Shown here piece after piece: positions 1 to 12,355 of a DNA stretch of 64,000 bases. The translations under genes and the position numbers were made by a program. The stretch covers positions 51,250,374 to 51,314,373 of the forward strand of contig NC_080082.1 in NCBI RefSeq assembly GCF_949987535.1, written 5' to 3'. Every line of letters starts with the position of its first letter. The stretch's first letter is position 1. Below the pieces are notes generated by a model. It had not been told where the DNA came from. It did no database searches and was given only the letters and a program-made list of their open reading frames with translations. The stretch is from Balaenoptera acutorostrata (lineage: Eukaryota; Chordata; Mammalia; Artiodactyla; Balaenopteridae).

Positions 1-409
1 CTTTCTCATTTTAAGGTCTTCTTTAATTTCCTTCAACTAAGTTTTATAGTTTCTAGTAAACACCATCTTGCACTTCTTTTGCTAAGTTTATCCCTAACTA
101 CTTTTTGAATAAAATGAAATTGTATTCTTAATTTCATTTTTGGATTGTTCATTGTTTGCATATAGAAACACAATTGATTTTTGAATATTGATCATGTAAC
201 CTGAAACCTTGATGCACTTACTTGTGTGGATCCCTTAAGATTCTCTATGAATAAGACCACGGATTCTGTGAATAGAGTTTTACTTCTTCCTTCCCAATCT
301 GGATTCCTTTTATTTCTTTTTCTTGCCTAATTGCCCTGTCTAAAATCGCCAGTACAATGTTGAATAGAAATGCGGAGAATGGACATTCTTGAACAGGCTT
401 GTTCCTGAT

Positions 410-767
410 TGTCTTAGTCCTTTTGGACTGCTATAACAAAAATACCATAGACTGGGTGACCCAAACAGCAAACATTTATTTCTCACAGTTCTGGAAGCTG
501 GGAAGTCCAAGATTAAGGTGCTGTCAAATTCCACATCTGGTGAGAGCCCACTTCCTGGTTCACAGACAGCTATCTTCTTGCTGTGTCCTCACATGGTAGG
601 GGGGCAAGGGAGATCCCTGAAGTCTCTTTCTTAAGGGCACCAATCCCATTCATGATGGTTCTATTCTCATAATCTAATTAACCCTAAAGGACCCACCTCC
701 ACATACCACGACATGAGGATTAGGTTTCAACATATGAATTCTGGGGGGACACATTCAATCTATAGCA
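410..767 (-). repeat. MLT1A-like solo LTR (ERVL-MaLR)
   Basis: Begins TGTCTTAGTC and carries the block TATTTCTCACAGTTCTGG typical of antisense MLT1 LTRs. It sits inside L1, whose sequence continues after it. The left and right flanks do not show a clear 5-bp duplication, so the exact ends are approximate. Confidence 0.7.
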
Positions 768-1070
768 CTTAGCACAAGAGAAAATTTTCTGCCCTTTACC
801 ATCAACTATGATGTTAGCTGTGCATTTTTCATAGGTGTCATTATTAGGTTGAAGAAGTTCTCTTCTATTCCCAGTTTGTTGAGGCTTTTTTTTTATCATG
901 AAATGTTATTGTGTTTATCAAATGCTTTTCTGGATCTACTGAGATGATCATATGGCTTTTGTTTTTATTCTGTTAATACGATGTATTATTTTGATTGGTC
1001 TTCATATATTGGACCATCGTTGTATTCCTGGAATAAATCCTAGTTGCTTATTTATGGCATATAATCTTTT

Positions 1071-1408
1071 AAAAATTAATTTATTTTATTTTTTTAATTT
1101 TATTTTTGGCTGTGTTGGGTCTTTGTTGCTGCACGCGGGCTTTTCTCTAGTTGCGGCGAGCAGGGGCTACTCTTCATTGTGGTGTGCAGGTTTCTCATTG
1201 TGGTGGCTTCTCTTGTTGTAGAGCACAGGCTCTAGGTGCATGGGCTTCAGTAGTTGTGGCACGTGGGCTCTAGAGCGCAGGAGGAGTAGTTGTGGCGCAA
1301 GGGCTTAGTTGCTCCGTGGCATGTGGGATCTTCCTGGACCAGGGCTCAAACCCATGTCCCCTGCTTTGGCAGGCAGATTCTTAGCCACTGTGCCACCAGG
1401 GAAGCCCT
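1071..1408 (-). repeat. CHR SINE, long form
   Basis: Antisense tRNA-derived cetacean/hippo SINE ending CCACCAGGGAAGCCC. It is flanked by an 18-bp target duplication starting TATGGCATATAATC at 1053-1070 and 1409-1426, inside L1. Confidence 0.9.
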
Positions 1409-1694
1409 ATGGCATATAATCTTTTTTATATGTTGCTGGATTCCATTTACTAGTAATTTTTGAGAATGTTTGTGTCTGTCTTCATAAAGGATATTTGCCT
1501 CTAGTTTTCTTTTCTCCTAATGTCTTTGTCTGATTTTGGCATCAGGGTGATACTGGCTTCAAAGAATTAGTTGAGAAGTGTTCAATAGCTTTTGAGCATT
1601 TATTTTGAATAAACTAATCCACACGTTTTCCCTGATCCATATGATGTTTGTGAGAAAAAGATACTTTTATCAAGATTTTTGATGATGTTGTGCA

Positions 1695-1775
1695 TAGAAC
1701 ACAAGTCATTTGCTCAAGGTCACAAATAGTTAATTTTCAGAACTGGGACTTGAATCTCAGGCCTGTCATAATCTG
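1695..1775 (+). repeat. MIR SINE core
   Basis: Contains CTCAAGGTCACA followed by the diverged MIR core up to the GGACTTGAATCTCAGG block. An ancient mammalian-wide SINE. Confidence 0.65.
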
Positions 1776-2829
1776 AAGCATACGATCTTCCTAACAAGCC
1801 ATTTTATTTCACATTTTACTCTATTCCCCACAGTTCTTTTCTTCCCTCACCTCTGTAATTGCTGCATCCATACTCTTCTTTCTTGTCTAAGAATTTCTCC
1901 AGCAAACTTTGCTCCATCAAGTCCTACTCATTCTATCTACTTCCTCCATCTTCCACTCATAACATCTTAGTGTCTTTTTTATTCGTTTGTTTTGTTTTTA
2001 GCTATTTTTACATATTAATCATCATCCTGTTTATTCTACTAGAATAAACCACCCTATCCTTTATATTACTGTCCCTGGCTCTCAAGTCACCCTAATTCAC
2101 ATCCTCATTTTAGGGTGACCCTAAATTATATCTATACCTGAATTGCAGCTTGATTGTGAACAAAAATCATTGGCATTCACTCTCTTGATTATCCTTTTGG
2201 CTTTGTTCCACTGATTTCTGGTACTAAATATTATTGAGTAGAAACTTGACACTAATCTAAATTTCTCTCCTTTAAGCAACTGTAGGTTTTCTCTGATGCT
2301 GGAGTCTTCTTCTAGCTTACAGACCAATAACTTTGGTCAAAACTGAGACATATTTTAGTTTTCTGGATCAATTTCCCTTAAACATGACTCCTGATCTTGG
2401 CACATGGGTTCCATCTGTTACTCTGCTTGCCCTCTACTCTCTTCATGGCAGTTCCCTCTCCAAAGTTTATCTTTCAAGATAAGCACCTAGTCTTCCTGAA
2501 ATGATTTCCCCCCCTATGTCTGGAGTCTTCTCTAATAGGATTTACTAGCTCCTAAGCATCACTCTCACTTCTGTTCACCAGTCCTCATTCTTTGGCATGC
2601 TTTTACTTAATATCAACTGTATTGGGAAGTGCTCATGTGTATTTTGGAGTTCATGGGCTTTTCCTTTCTCCGAACTTCACAGAAACTGGAGTTTTCTGTT
2701 TTGGTCCCTTTTTGTGACTTTTAATTGTTTCCAAGAGGTGAAAGGGATAAGATTCACATCTAAGCTGTTGTACTACTGTAATGAATCCTTCCTCCCCCTC
2801 CGTCCCCCCGAGTTTGGGGAGTCAGGGAT
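1776..2829. other. Unassigned AT-rich intergenic sequence
   Basis: No exon with a matching splice phase and no repeat I recognise. Short open frames here lack codon or domain signal. Confidence 0.4.
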
Positions 2830-3265
2830 CAAACCATGGAAGACTGGAGAGGAATAAAATATAACTCTAAACTCTGCAAAGGGAGGTAGAAATTTGTGAA
2901 AGGAAAATCAAAATGGAGTCGGTATTACGAAGAGAGCTCTCTAAAATGTAGCTGGGAGGCCATGGAGGAAGTATGACATGCATGCCTCAGCCCAGATGGA
3001 ATCTCAACTTCCAGAAACTCAAGATGCTTGGAAGACACTTCCCCTAAAATAACTCAGTGACAGCCTATCCCTTAAGGACAAATATTTCCTTTCCTGCAGT
3101 CAGAGTTAATCATAATTCTTTCCAGACAACTTTAATAACTTTGTGGGGTTTGCCTTCATAAGCCCCTGACTCTTTCTCTTCTGGAACACTCTTTCGGTTT
3201 TACCCAAATCTGTCTCCCGAAATGCAATTCCTAACACCCCAACAAATAAACTCTTTTCTTATTTG
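2830..3265 (+). repeat. Probable degraded ERV LTR
   Basis: The 3' part resembles ERV1-type LTR ends, with a CCCCTGACTCTTTCTC block followed by CAAATAAACTC, which contains a poly(A) signal. Limits and family are uncertain. It ends about 570 bp before the CpG-rich promoter of gene 1. Confidence 0.35.
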
Positions 3266-3893
3266 CAGCCTTCTGCGTTTTCTTGGAAGACAAACTGTAC
3301 CCATGAAAACAAGATCCCTAAGGCATGGAAGGGTGTGGGATCCACAGCCATACAAGGAACAGAGATATGATTTATAAAACACAAGTTTGAAACTGTGTCA
3401 GACGAATTGGTTTGCTTCTCCAAAAGGCAAATAAAACTGATGGTACCAGAACATGCACCCTGAAGTATCACTGTTTTCCAGGTGAAGAAAATGAGGTAAC
3501 TCATCCAATTTCACCTATGGCCTTACACAGTGGGGCCATCATCAGAGTCAACACTACCATCCCCAGCAAACACACTGCTGGACGCTCCTGATAACCCGTC
3601 CCCATCAGCCCCATTCCAGGCTGTCTGATTACTCTCCTTCAGTTTCCCTGGTGCGGTTGGGGTCTGAGACCCCTAGGTTACCGCTCCCCGATCAGCATAG
3701 GTTCCACACCACGGTAATCCACGGAGGAAGGCAAAAATGACGTCTTAGTCAGTCCGGAATATTCTCAGAGTGAGCTACAACTCTTAGAAGAGTCCTGGCC
3801 GCCACTCTGTCCTTCACTGCGGCAAGCTCTGCGCAAGCAGCCAACCAAGACGATCTTCTACGTGGGCGGGCGCCTCACCCATTCCAGCGCTAG

Positions 3894-3919
3894 ACTACAT
3901 TTCCCAGAAGCTCTTGCGG
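3894..3919 (+). promoter_or_regulatory. ZNF143/STAF (SBS) site 1
   Basis: ACTACATTTCCCAGAAG followed by CTCTTGCGG. This matches the long form of the known ZNF143/THAP11 motif, including the downstream TTGCGG part. Confidence 0.75.
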
Positions 3920-4099
3920 CTCCAATCAACTTCCGGCGCGAATCCAGCGACATTATTCTATTTCTCAGGGAATTTATGGCTCCCTGAGATTGGCCCGGCC
4001 CTAGGAGGAAGCTTGTCTCCGGGGTGTGGGGACTGTATCTGGATCTCCAGCCTCCTGGCAGCAATTCCGAGAGGGGAGAAGTGTGGCTTGGCCCAGGCT

Positions 4100-4241
4100 G
4101 TGCAGAAAATCCGAGGGTCGGGAGACATCTTGTCCGAGCGGATCTGGCTCCGGACTACATTTCCCAGACACCCTGGCGGGTATAGGGCTGACCCTTCACT
4201 GGCCTGCGGGACCCTAGGCCTCCGGGGAAGGGGAAGTGAAG
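4100..4241 (+). other. Untranslated exon 1 of KRAB-ZNF gene 1
   Basis: The 3' end is set by the donor at 4242 (GTGAGC). The 5' end is not determined and is placed loosely near the second STAF site. The exon carries no start codon in a context that would fit the coding exons. Confidence 0.45.
4154..4179 (+). promoter_or_regulatory. ZNF143/STAF (SBS) site 2
   Basis: ACTACATTTCCCAGACA followed by CCCTGGCGG. The 15-base core is identical to site 1, 260 bp downstream in the same orientation, with a more diverged tail. Confidence 0.7.
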
Positions 4242-4374
4242 GTGAGCAGCCTAGGTCCTGGGGGCTCGACTAGGTTCCGGAGGTGCACCCCTGGGGGTCC
4301 GAAGGGACGGTCCAGGCGGGTCCGGAGTCTCGGTCCTGTATGATTTGATAAGACTGGGGGAGGGTGAAGTGTGG

Positions 4375-4790
4375 GATTCCATGCGTGCGATTGTGACCTT
4401 ATGTAACTGTGCGCGCTGTGTGTGCGTGTGATTGTATATCCCTGTGGTGGGTGTGTCACTGTGACTGACCATGCGCGCGGAGCTCTGTGTGCAGGTGTGA
4501 CTGTGAAAGTGTGCGGCTCTGTGTGTGTCGGTGTGACTGTGCCTACGTAGTGGGACTGAGATTGTGTGTGTCCATACAACTTTGTGTCATTGTGTGTGTT
4601 GGGGCGGTGGGGAGTGCTGAGAATCTGTGATTATGTTACTATGGCTGTGTTATCTGAGGGCTGCGTGTGATTGTGGTTTTATGAATGTTAGCAGTACTAA
4701 GTGTACTGATATCTGACTGTGTGAGGATGTGTGAGTGTGATCGTGTAACTTTTTGTGGCACTGAGTGTGCGGTTGGAGGGTGCCTGTAAT
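4375..4790 (+). repeat. Degenerate TGTG-rich tract in intron 1
   Basis: About 400 bp built from imperfect TGTGTGTG(A/C)CTGTG-like units starting just after exon 1 of gene 1. It is not a clean dinucleotide repeat. The opposite strand is open by chance because of the periodicity (frames up to 121 codons), not because it codes. Confidence 0.7.
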
Positions 4791-5035
4791 TGTGCCAGGC
4801 TAACAGTGTGTATGTCCCAGTGGTTGCTGTGTTAGGTCAGGACAGATTTTGGTCGTGGGCAGCAGACTTTTCCCCTTCTGAAACCAGGAATGCTCAGGAC
4901 AGCCTAGACTCCTCTGACCTCTCTCCATCCTTCCTCTCCATGGGTGACAGGTGTGGGTCCAGAGTAACCTCTGATCTGATCAGTCTGAGCCACAAGAAAG
5001 CCCTGGCATTTCATGATTCCTTTCTCCTTCCTCAG

Positions 5036-5103
5036 CTCTGCTTTATCTCAGAGAGGTCCCCAGAGGAGAAGGAGGAATGGCTGTTGACCAAGCCAAATAC
5101 AAG
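5036..5103 (+). other. Possible alternative 5' exon of gene 1
   Basis: A pyrimidine-rich acceptor (CTTCCTCAG) precedes 68 bp that end AAG|GTGCGC. The exon holds an ATG that opens nine codons and ends in phase 0, the phase needed by the KRAB-A exon. It could give an alternative N-terminus or an upstream frame. The donor is only moderate, so this is tentative. Confidence 0.3.
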
Positions 5104-5129
5104 GTGCGCTGGGGTTTCCTTTTTGCTTT

Positions 5130-6055
5130 ATAAGTACCCTGGTGCACATATGCACGCTTTCCTAGGGTATAAACATACCAATGGAATTGCTGGACCATAA
5201 GATACGTGTGTATTTTCAAATTTCCTAGATAATGCCGGACTGATTTTCAATATGGTTGTACCAGTTAAATTCTTACCGGCAGATTATAAGCATAGTCATC
5301 CTGTATTCTAATACTTGGTCACTTGGTATTTTAATTTTTGATGAATCTTCTGATATATCACGTGGTTTTAAGAGTATAACATACATTCTAAAAAGTACAG
5401 AAATGAAAGTATATGACTTGATGAATTTTAGAAAGTGAGCATATTCGTTTAACCAGACCTCAAATCAGATCAGGAAGTAGAACATTACCAGCATTCCAGA
5501 AGCCCGATTCTTGTTCCATCCACTCACTAACCACCTCTCCCGAAGATAACAATTATTCTGTTTTCTATAGCCATAGATTAATTTTACCTGTTCTTGAATT
5601 TTATATAAGTAGAATCACACAATATCCACTCTTTTGTGCTTGACTTCTTTTTATTCATCATTACATTTTACATGTAATATGAATGTACTATTTAATAATA
5701 TTATGTAGTATGAATATGTGAGACTCATCCATGTTGCTTCATGTAGTATAGGTCATTTATTATTGTTGTTGCTTAAAATTCCATTGTATGAGCATACCAC
5801 AATTTATTTATCCTTTCCATTATCTATTGGTATTTAAGCTGTTTTCAGATTGGGCCTATTATGAGCAAGGCTGCTATGAACATTCTTGTACATGTCTTTT
5901 GGTGCACATATGAATGCATTTCTGTTGGGTATATCCCTAGGAGTGAAATTCCTGTGGCATAGGTTATGCAAATATTCAGCTTTAATATATACTGACAGTT
6001 TTCCTAAATAGTTGTATCAATTTACACTCCTGACTCACTCTCATTGTATGGGAAT
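5130..6055 (-). repeat. Old L1 3'-region fragments
   Basis: Two partial copies of the antisense L1 3' block, recognised from the GGTGCACATATGAATGCATT and GAGTGAAATTCCTGTGGCAT stretches. Heavily diverged. Confidence 0.5.
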
Positions 6056-7010
6056 TAGACTGTGGGACAAGAAGCTTTACTAGAGATAAAGAACAATAGT
6101 TCATAATGAAAAGGTTAGACTACTAGTAGGATATTACAGTTCTAAATACATAGACTTTCATAAAATGACTTCAAGTATATTTGAGAGAAGTAAAAGAAGT
6201 AGTAGACAAATCACAATCATAGTGGGGGATTTTTAGCACTTGTTTCAATAGCTGATAGAACAATCAATAGAAACTGAGTAAAGCTATATAATATTCGGGC
6301 AGTGTGATTGACAAACTTGACTTAAATGATATATATAGAACAGTGTACCTTACAACTACATTATATATCCTTTTCAGATGCATATGAGACATTTATCCAA
6401 ATTTATCATGTGCTGGACCATAAAAGGAATCTCAATAACTTTCAAAGGATTGAAATAATACTGTATGTTTTCTGACCATAGTGGAATTCAGCAGAAGTCA
6501 ATAACAGAATGATATTTAGAAATATCCCAATGTTTGGGATTTAAGCAATTGTATTTATAAATAACTGGTGAATCAAAGAAGAAATTGCAATGGAAATTAA
6601 AAATATTTTGAACTGAAAGATAATGAAAATATAACATCAAAATGTGGGGTGTTGCTAAAGCTAAACCTGAAGAAAATATATAGCTGTAAATGCATACGCT
6701 AGGAAAGAAGAATGTTGAAAAATTAGTGATGTATGTTTTCATCTCAAGAAGTTAAGGAAATAAAACTTAATACTAAATTAAACCCAAACAAAGCAAAAAA
6801 AAAAGGAAATAATAAGAGCTCAATATAAATTTATGTATATTGAAATATAAAGTAAATATATAATTGAGAAATTAACTCCAAAAGTTTATTTTGGGGAATC
6901 AATAAAAATTGATAAACTTCTATAAAAACTTAAAGAAAAAAGGGGAGATAAGACACAAATTACCAAATTAGATATAAGGAAAAAAAAAACACTATAGGAT
7001 AGATTTAAAG
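6056..7010 (+). repeat. Old L1 ORF2-region fragment
   Basis: A-rich sense-strand L1 coding-region remnants with many stops. Recognised by order and composition rather than by an open frame. Confidence 0.45.
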
Positions 7011-7179
7011 CTGAGCTCCCAGTTTTTGGTCAGTACCTGGGACTAGGTTGTACAGTATAAGAGCATTAGAACCTGAGCTGGTGATCATTAAGCTGAGTAC
7101 CTTTTCAACTTCATCAGACATGTTGATTTCTGTTTTTAGTATAGATTTTTAATTTTGTAACTCAGTTTCTTTTTTTAAA

Positions 7180-7524
7180 ATTATTATTTATTTATTTATT
7201 TTGGCTGCATTGGCTCTTCGTTGCTGCACACGGGCTTTTCTCTAGTTGTGGCAAGCGGGGGCTACTCTTTGCTGCAGTGTGCGGGCCTCTCATTGCAGTG
7301 GCTTTTCTTTTGCGAACCACGGGCTCTAGGTGCACGGGCTTCAGTAGTTGTGGCCCGTGGGCTCAGTAGTTGTGGCTGGCGGGCTCTAGAGTGCAGCCTC
7401 AGTAGTTGTTAGCGCACAGGCTTAGTTGATCCGTGGCATGTGGCATCTTCCCAGACCAGGGCTCAAACCCGTGCCCCCTGCATTGGCAGGCGGATTCTTA
7501 ACCGCTGCGCCACCAGGGAAGTCC
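7180..7524 (-). repeat. CHR SINE, long form
   Basis: Antisense copy starting with an (ATTT)n tail and TTTTGGCTGCATTGG, ending CCACCAGGGAAGTCC. Confidence 0.88.
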
Positions 7525-9299
7525 TAGTGGTGTTTTTTTAAAAAACTTAAATCTTCCTAATTAATATCACTACATAATTATTAAAGGTTTAATATTGTTA
7601 ATAAAATGTTCATTTCCTAGGTGATAATGGATTGAGTGTGCAGTGAGCTCTCATTTGGGACGTTCAGCTTATTTATTATTTTATTTTACCCCATTTCTAT
7701 TTGGTTTTGTGTGTGTCCACTGGTGCTCACTAACTGTGGAATACCTTTTCTATCTTGGGTTATTGTGTGAGGCCGAAGGTATGATGGGTCCTTCCTGATA
7801 TTGGTACAGTTTTTCCTTTTTCTGGAGCTAACTGGCTTCCTCGAAATATGCTACATTTATACTTTTCAGACAAGCACCTTTTACCAGAAATATAAACAAT
7901 AGGATGATAAAAAAAACCACAAATGTAATCACTCACTAATTATAAATAGTTTTTTTAAAAATCCTATTTTTATTCACCTTCTTCTTTTGTGGACTTTATA
8001 ACAGTTTTTCTCTCACATGTTATTATGGATTTAACAACATTTTCCAATGTATCAATTAACTGATAGTTGTCATAGACTCCATCATCGTACAAGGAGGAGT
8101 GGCAGGAGAAGTATCATAGTATGTTATTGCATAAATTTTCATTACTTGGCCAATGAGAGACCCTTTTAGGAGACTCTTAAAAGGCGTCCTTTTAGCACAA
8201 CACCTGATATTTCTGAAAATAGCCTTACCTTTTAACAACAGCAGAAGGTTCCAGATCTAACCCCCCCACCAAAAAATTTTTTTTCTGTTCTACAACATGC
8301 AGTCAGCTATTATCCAGGAACCCTCTTTTCTTTCTTTCTTTCTTTTTTTTTTTTCTCGTCTTCACTTTTCTTCTTTTCTTCTTGGAAATGAATAAAAGAC
8401 CAAAAACAGGAGATCTCTCTTATACCTGAGAGTTTGTTGGGCAACAGTGCTGCCACTGTTGGGCTACTTTAAGTGATGCAAGAGCTCAAAAGTTTTGTTT
8501 TTAAGGTTTTGCGTTCACATTATTTTTCTCTAATTTTCTTATGTTAAGTGATTTTTTTCAACACTCAAAATTTTCTCATACTTTGATAGATGACTGGGGG
8601 CAAGAGAGTAGAAATTAATTGAGGCAATTAAATTTGAGACATTTCTATAATAAACATATATTATGGAATAACAAGCAAAAAATGCTTTTTTTTTTAAATG
8701 ATAAAACAAGACAAAAGAAATTTTACACTCAGGTGGGTGCTTCCTTCCTCAGGAAAAGGACTGTGGGCATGACAAGTACCTGAAGCTATTAAATATTAGC
8801 TTCATTATACAGTGATTGAATACTCCAGTGGTGATCCTATGACCTCATAAGGCTATTAACTTTATGACTCTATTAACCTAAAAATGAGCAGGTGTAAGAG
8901 TTGGAAAGTTAGAATACAGGTAGTGTTTTTGCAAGATAAGCACTTGGTGTTTTGAGCAGACTTAGTCTGAATTAAAATAATTTGGGTGGTGCAGATGAAA
9001 AAGTTAGAGTTTACTCAAGAGAAAATCGATGAGCATCAGTCTCTCCAGTTTTGTTGGCCCTAAGCCCTTTCTGTCTTAATTTCTTCCCCAATCCATTCTC
9101 CTCGCCCAAACCATGCAAAGATATGCTGATTCCCCTTTCCCATTAGCCGCTCAGAATGTTTATGCCACCATCAGTTTCTTTTCCTTACTAGGAAATAGAG
9201 TTATTATCTGTTCCACCATGAGTGGAATGTCCTTGGGAAAGTAATGAACTGCAATGGAAATTACATTAGAAAAGCATTCTAAACAATTGGGTTCTTAAA
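7525..9299. other. Intron 1 sequence, mostly unassigned
   Basis: AT-rich, with a short TTTC-rich run near 8330-8355 and a piece near 8150-8190 resembling an L1M 3' block. No exon seen. Confidence 0.4.
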
Positions 9300-10370
9300 A
9301 ACTAACTTTACTCAACATTATTAGTCATAAGGAAAATGTAAATCAAAATCACAATGAGATACCACTTCATACCTACTAGGATGGCTGTGATAAAAAAGAC
9401 AGACAATAAGAAGTGTTGGTGAGGATTTGGAGGCATTGCTGGTGGGATGTAAAATAGTGCAAACACTTTAGAAAAGAATTTGGTAGTTCTTAAAAAAGTT
9501 AGAGTTACCATATGACCCAACAGTTCTACTTCTAGATATATACCCAAGAGAATTGAAAACATTCACATGAAAACTTGTACATGCATGTTCATAGCCATTC
9601 ACAGTAACCAAAAAATGGAAACAATTCAAATTCCTATCAAATGATGAATGGATAAACAAAATGTGATCTATCTACACAGTGGAATATTATTTGCCAATAG
9701 AAAGGAATGATGTTCTGATACACGCTACAACACAGATATACCTTGAAAACTTGCTAAGTGAGAGAATCTAGTCATAAAGGGCCATATATTGTATGATTCC
9801 ATTTATATGAAATGTCTAGAATAGGCAAGTCCATAGAGGCAGAAAGTAGATTAGTGGTTGCTTAGGGCCGGGGGAGGAAGGGAAATGGGGATTGACTCTT
9901 TTTTTATATATATAAATTTATTTTATTTATTTATTTTTGGCTGCATTAGGCCTTTTTTGCTGCACACAGGCTTTCTCCAGTTGCAGCAAGCGGGGGCTAC
10001 TCTTCGTTGCTGTGTGCAGGCTTCTCATTGCAGTGGCTTCTCTTGTTGTGGAACATGGGCTGTAGGTGCACGGGCTTCAGTAATTGTGACACGTGGGCTC
10101 AGTAGTTGTGGCTCGCGGGCTCAGTTGCTCCGTGGCATGTGGGATCTTCCCGGACCAGGGATCGAACCCATGTCCTCTGCATTGGCAGGTGAATTCTTAA
10201 CTACTGCGCCACCAGGGAAGTCCTGGGATTGACTCTTAATGGGGTTCCTTTTAGGGGAGATGAAAATGTTCTAAAATTGGATTGTGGTGATATACTAAAA
10301 AACATTGAATTATATACTTTAAATGAGTAACTTACATGGTGTGTGAGGTATATTTCAATAAAAATTAGTG
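9300..10370 (+). repeat. L1 3' end fragment with nested SINE
   Basis: Sense L1 sequence (for example CAAAATCACAATGAGATACC and TCATAGCCATTCACAGTAACC) up to the 3' untranslated block. It is split by the CHR SINE at 9901-10224. Confidence 0.7.
9901..10224 (-). repeat. CHR SINE, long form
   Basis: Antisense copy inside L1 with a 13-bp duplication GGGATTGACTCTT at 9888-9900 and from 10225. Confidence 0.92.
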
Positions 10371-10879
10371 GATTAGAATCTAGATAAAACAATATTGTCT
10401 GTGACTTTATAATTGTTGAAGCCAGTTAGTGGGTACATGGAAGGTTTTTTATACTATTTAAATTCTACTTTTATGTATGTTTGGAAATTTCTGTATTAAA
10501 AAGTTAAAACAAAAAACTAACCTAATGCCTAATAGTGAAATACTAGAAGCTTTCATAGTAAAATCAGGGAGAAGGCACTATCAACAGTATTATTTAACAT
10601 TTTTTTTTCCTAAATCTATTAGAAAAGCAGTACTCCATAGGAAACAACTAGAAAACAATTGCTTTGTTCTTTCCCATAACTTCTACTATCAAGCTTCTCT
10701 GTGAGCCATTTCTTGCCCATGGATAAGGTTTTCAGTCAGTGTTAGATAATAAACAGTGTCCATTTCACTGAACTAATCAATACCATAAACTTTAAAGAAA
10801 AAGTATAACCTTCTTACTCCTTGAGCTAGGAGTTTGCAGTGAGATAGCTTTGATGATTGCTTCTGTTTCCTTTTCCCGA

Positions 10880-11095
10880 ACTTTTTCTCCATCCCACTAG
10901 GTATTCTCAATTCCATGTGGTAAGAGTATGTTTAATTTTGTAAGAAGCTGCCAAACTGTCTTCCAAAGTGGCTGTACCATTTTGCATTCCCACCAGCAAT
11001 GAATGAGAGTTCCTGTTGCTCCACATCCTGGCCAGTATTTGGTGTTATCAGTGTTCTGGATTTTGGCCATTCTAATTGGTATGTAGTGGAGGGGG
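10880..11095 (-). repeat. L1 3'-region fragment
   Basis: Antisense L1 block containing CCAAAGTGGCTGTACCATTT and CATTCCCACCAGCAATGAAT. Confidence 0.65.
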
Positions 11096-11640
11096 CTTTT
11101 ATTAAGACATTAAAATATATTTTTAAATTATATAGAGAATGTGGTACTGGCAAAATAATAAAGAGATCACTGAATCAAAATAGAATCACAAATAAATCCA
11201 AACATGTATCATCTATGATAAGGGTAGCATTTAAATCAGTAGAGAAAATATATTCCATAGTCATCTATTCTAAGGCTCACTTTTTTTTCTCATTTCAACA
11301 TACCTGAAATCAGGTTATGTCTTAAATAGTTTCTTTCTTTCTTAGTGGCATATAAAATAATGGGGCATTTTAAGTCTTATGAAATATTATTCGCATGTGT
11401 TTTAGGTACACCAGCGTAGCCCTCTCTGGGGGAAAATGAAGTAGGATTCTTAACTCATTTCTTATACTAAAATAAAATTATAATTGATAATCTTATTCTA
11501 TTGTCTTTTACCAAATAATTTTATACCAAAATAAAATAATAATTGATTAAAGATTTAAATGTAACAAATGAAAGCATTAAAATTAAAAAAGAGAAATTTA
11601 TATAAGTATGTATAGGTAAGAAAGATCTTACCCCAGAGCT
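11096..11640 (+). repeat. L1 ORF2-region fragment, inverted against its neighbour
   Basis: Sense L1 remnant (GAATGTGGTACTGGCAAAAT) joined directly to the antisense piece before it. This is consistent with a 5'-inverted L1 insertion or a later rearrangement. Confidence 0.45.
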
Positions 11641-11699
11641 AGAAAAGCTGACATTTTGACTGCTTTGTGTGGGTAAAACACATAAGCAAAGTTTTTTGT

Positions 11700-12275
11700 T
11701 TGTTTGTTTTGTTTTTTAATAAATCAGAGCTAGAACATAAGGTTGAGGAGTGCCTCAGTATGGGTATGGGTGCAGGGGTGTGGTAGCGGGAATTTGACTT
11801 TCTCAGGCTTGGGAAATGAGACTTGATTAGGGAAGTCTTTAGTCCTTCTAATTAGATTGAACTGTGTTCCTGGCTAAAAGCACCATTTAGGTGAGTCTGG
11901 CTTGGGGACCTGAGGGCTGCAGAGGAGGGATCTGCTCAGGGCAGGTCATAGCAGCGCCCTCTTGGGTTCAGAGCAACAACAGCACTGAGATGGGGCAAGG
12001 TCTTGCCTGAATCACTGGCTGAGGCAGGAACCTGGGTTGCTTGGGTGAAGGAGAGGCAATATGAGTCTGTGTTTCTTTGGATCGACTAGCCAGGATCCAT
12101 CTTACTGCAGCTAAAGCCTGGGGTTTCTGGAGCTGAGATAGGAGGGGGATTTATTCCATATTCCCACTCACTAGAGTTATATCCTAAGACCAAGGGAAGT
12201 AGAGGTAGTTTCGCCTGGAGAGTCTGAAAGCTGTAAAGCCAGTGTTGTTTCTAGAGCATTTCTTTGCTTCCCCAG
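11700..12275. other. Intron sequence upstream of coding exon
   Basis: Mixed-composition sequence without an obvious interspersed repeat. No extra exon supported. Confidence 0.35.
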
Positions 12276-12355
12276 GCCTGCCTTCTCAGAACACTATCCT
12301 TTTCCAGGAGAACAGCCCCAAGGAGGAGTGATCATCTCCTGGAATACGGAAAGCC

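Larger units (their letters stand above)
1..1620 (-). repeat. L1 fragment (ORF2 region, antisense), truncated by window edge
   Basis: The plus strand reads as the complement of mammalian L1 ORF2 reverse-transcriptase-region sequence. The same stretch recurs at about 62.1-62.8 kb. The element is interrupted by an MLT1-type LTR at about 410-767 and a CHR SINE at 1071-1408, and L1 sequence resumes after each. No L1 frame is intact. Confidence 0.75.
3830..4330 (+). promoter_or_regulatory. CpG-rich promoter of KRAB-ZNF gene 1
   Basis: A GC- and CpG-rich island in AT-rich surroundings, containing two copies of the ZNF143/STAF core ACTACATTTCCCAGA. No TATA box stands out. It ends at a good splice donor (AAG|GTGAGC at 4241/4242), which fits a TATA-less promoter and untranslated first exon of the KRAB-ZNF gene downstream. 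The transcription start cannot be fixed from sequence alone. Confidence 0.75.

Noticed and set aside
4214..4579. A 121-codon minus-strand frame across the gene 1 promoter and TG tract
   Set aside because: Thr/His/Ser-rich translation generated by the TG repeat. No domain or splice structure.
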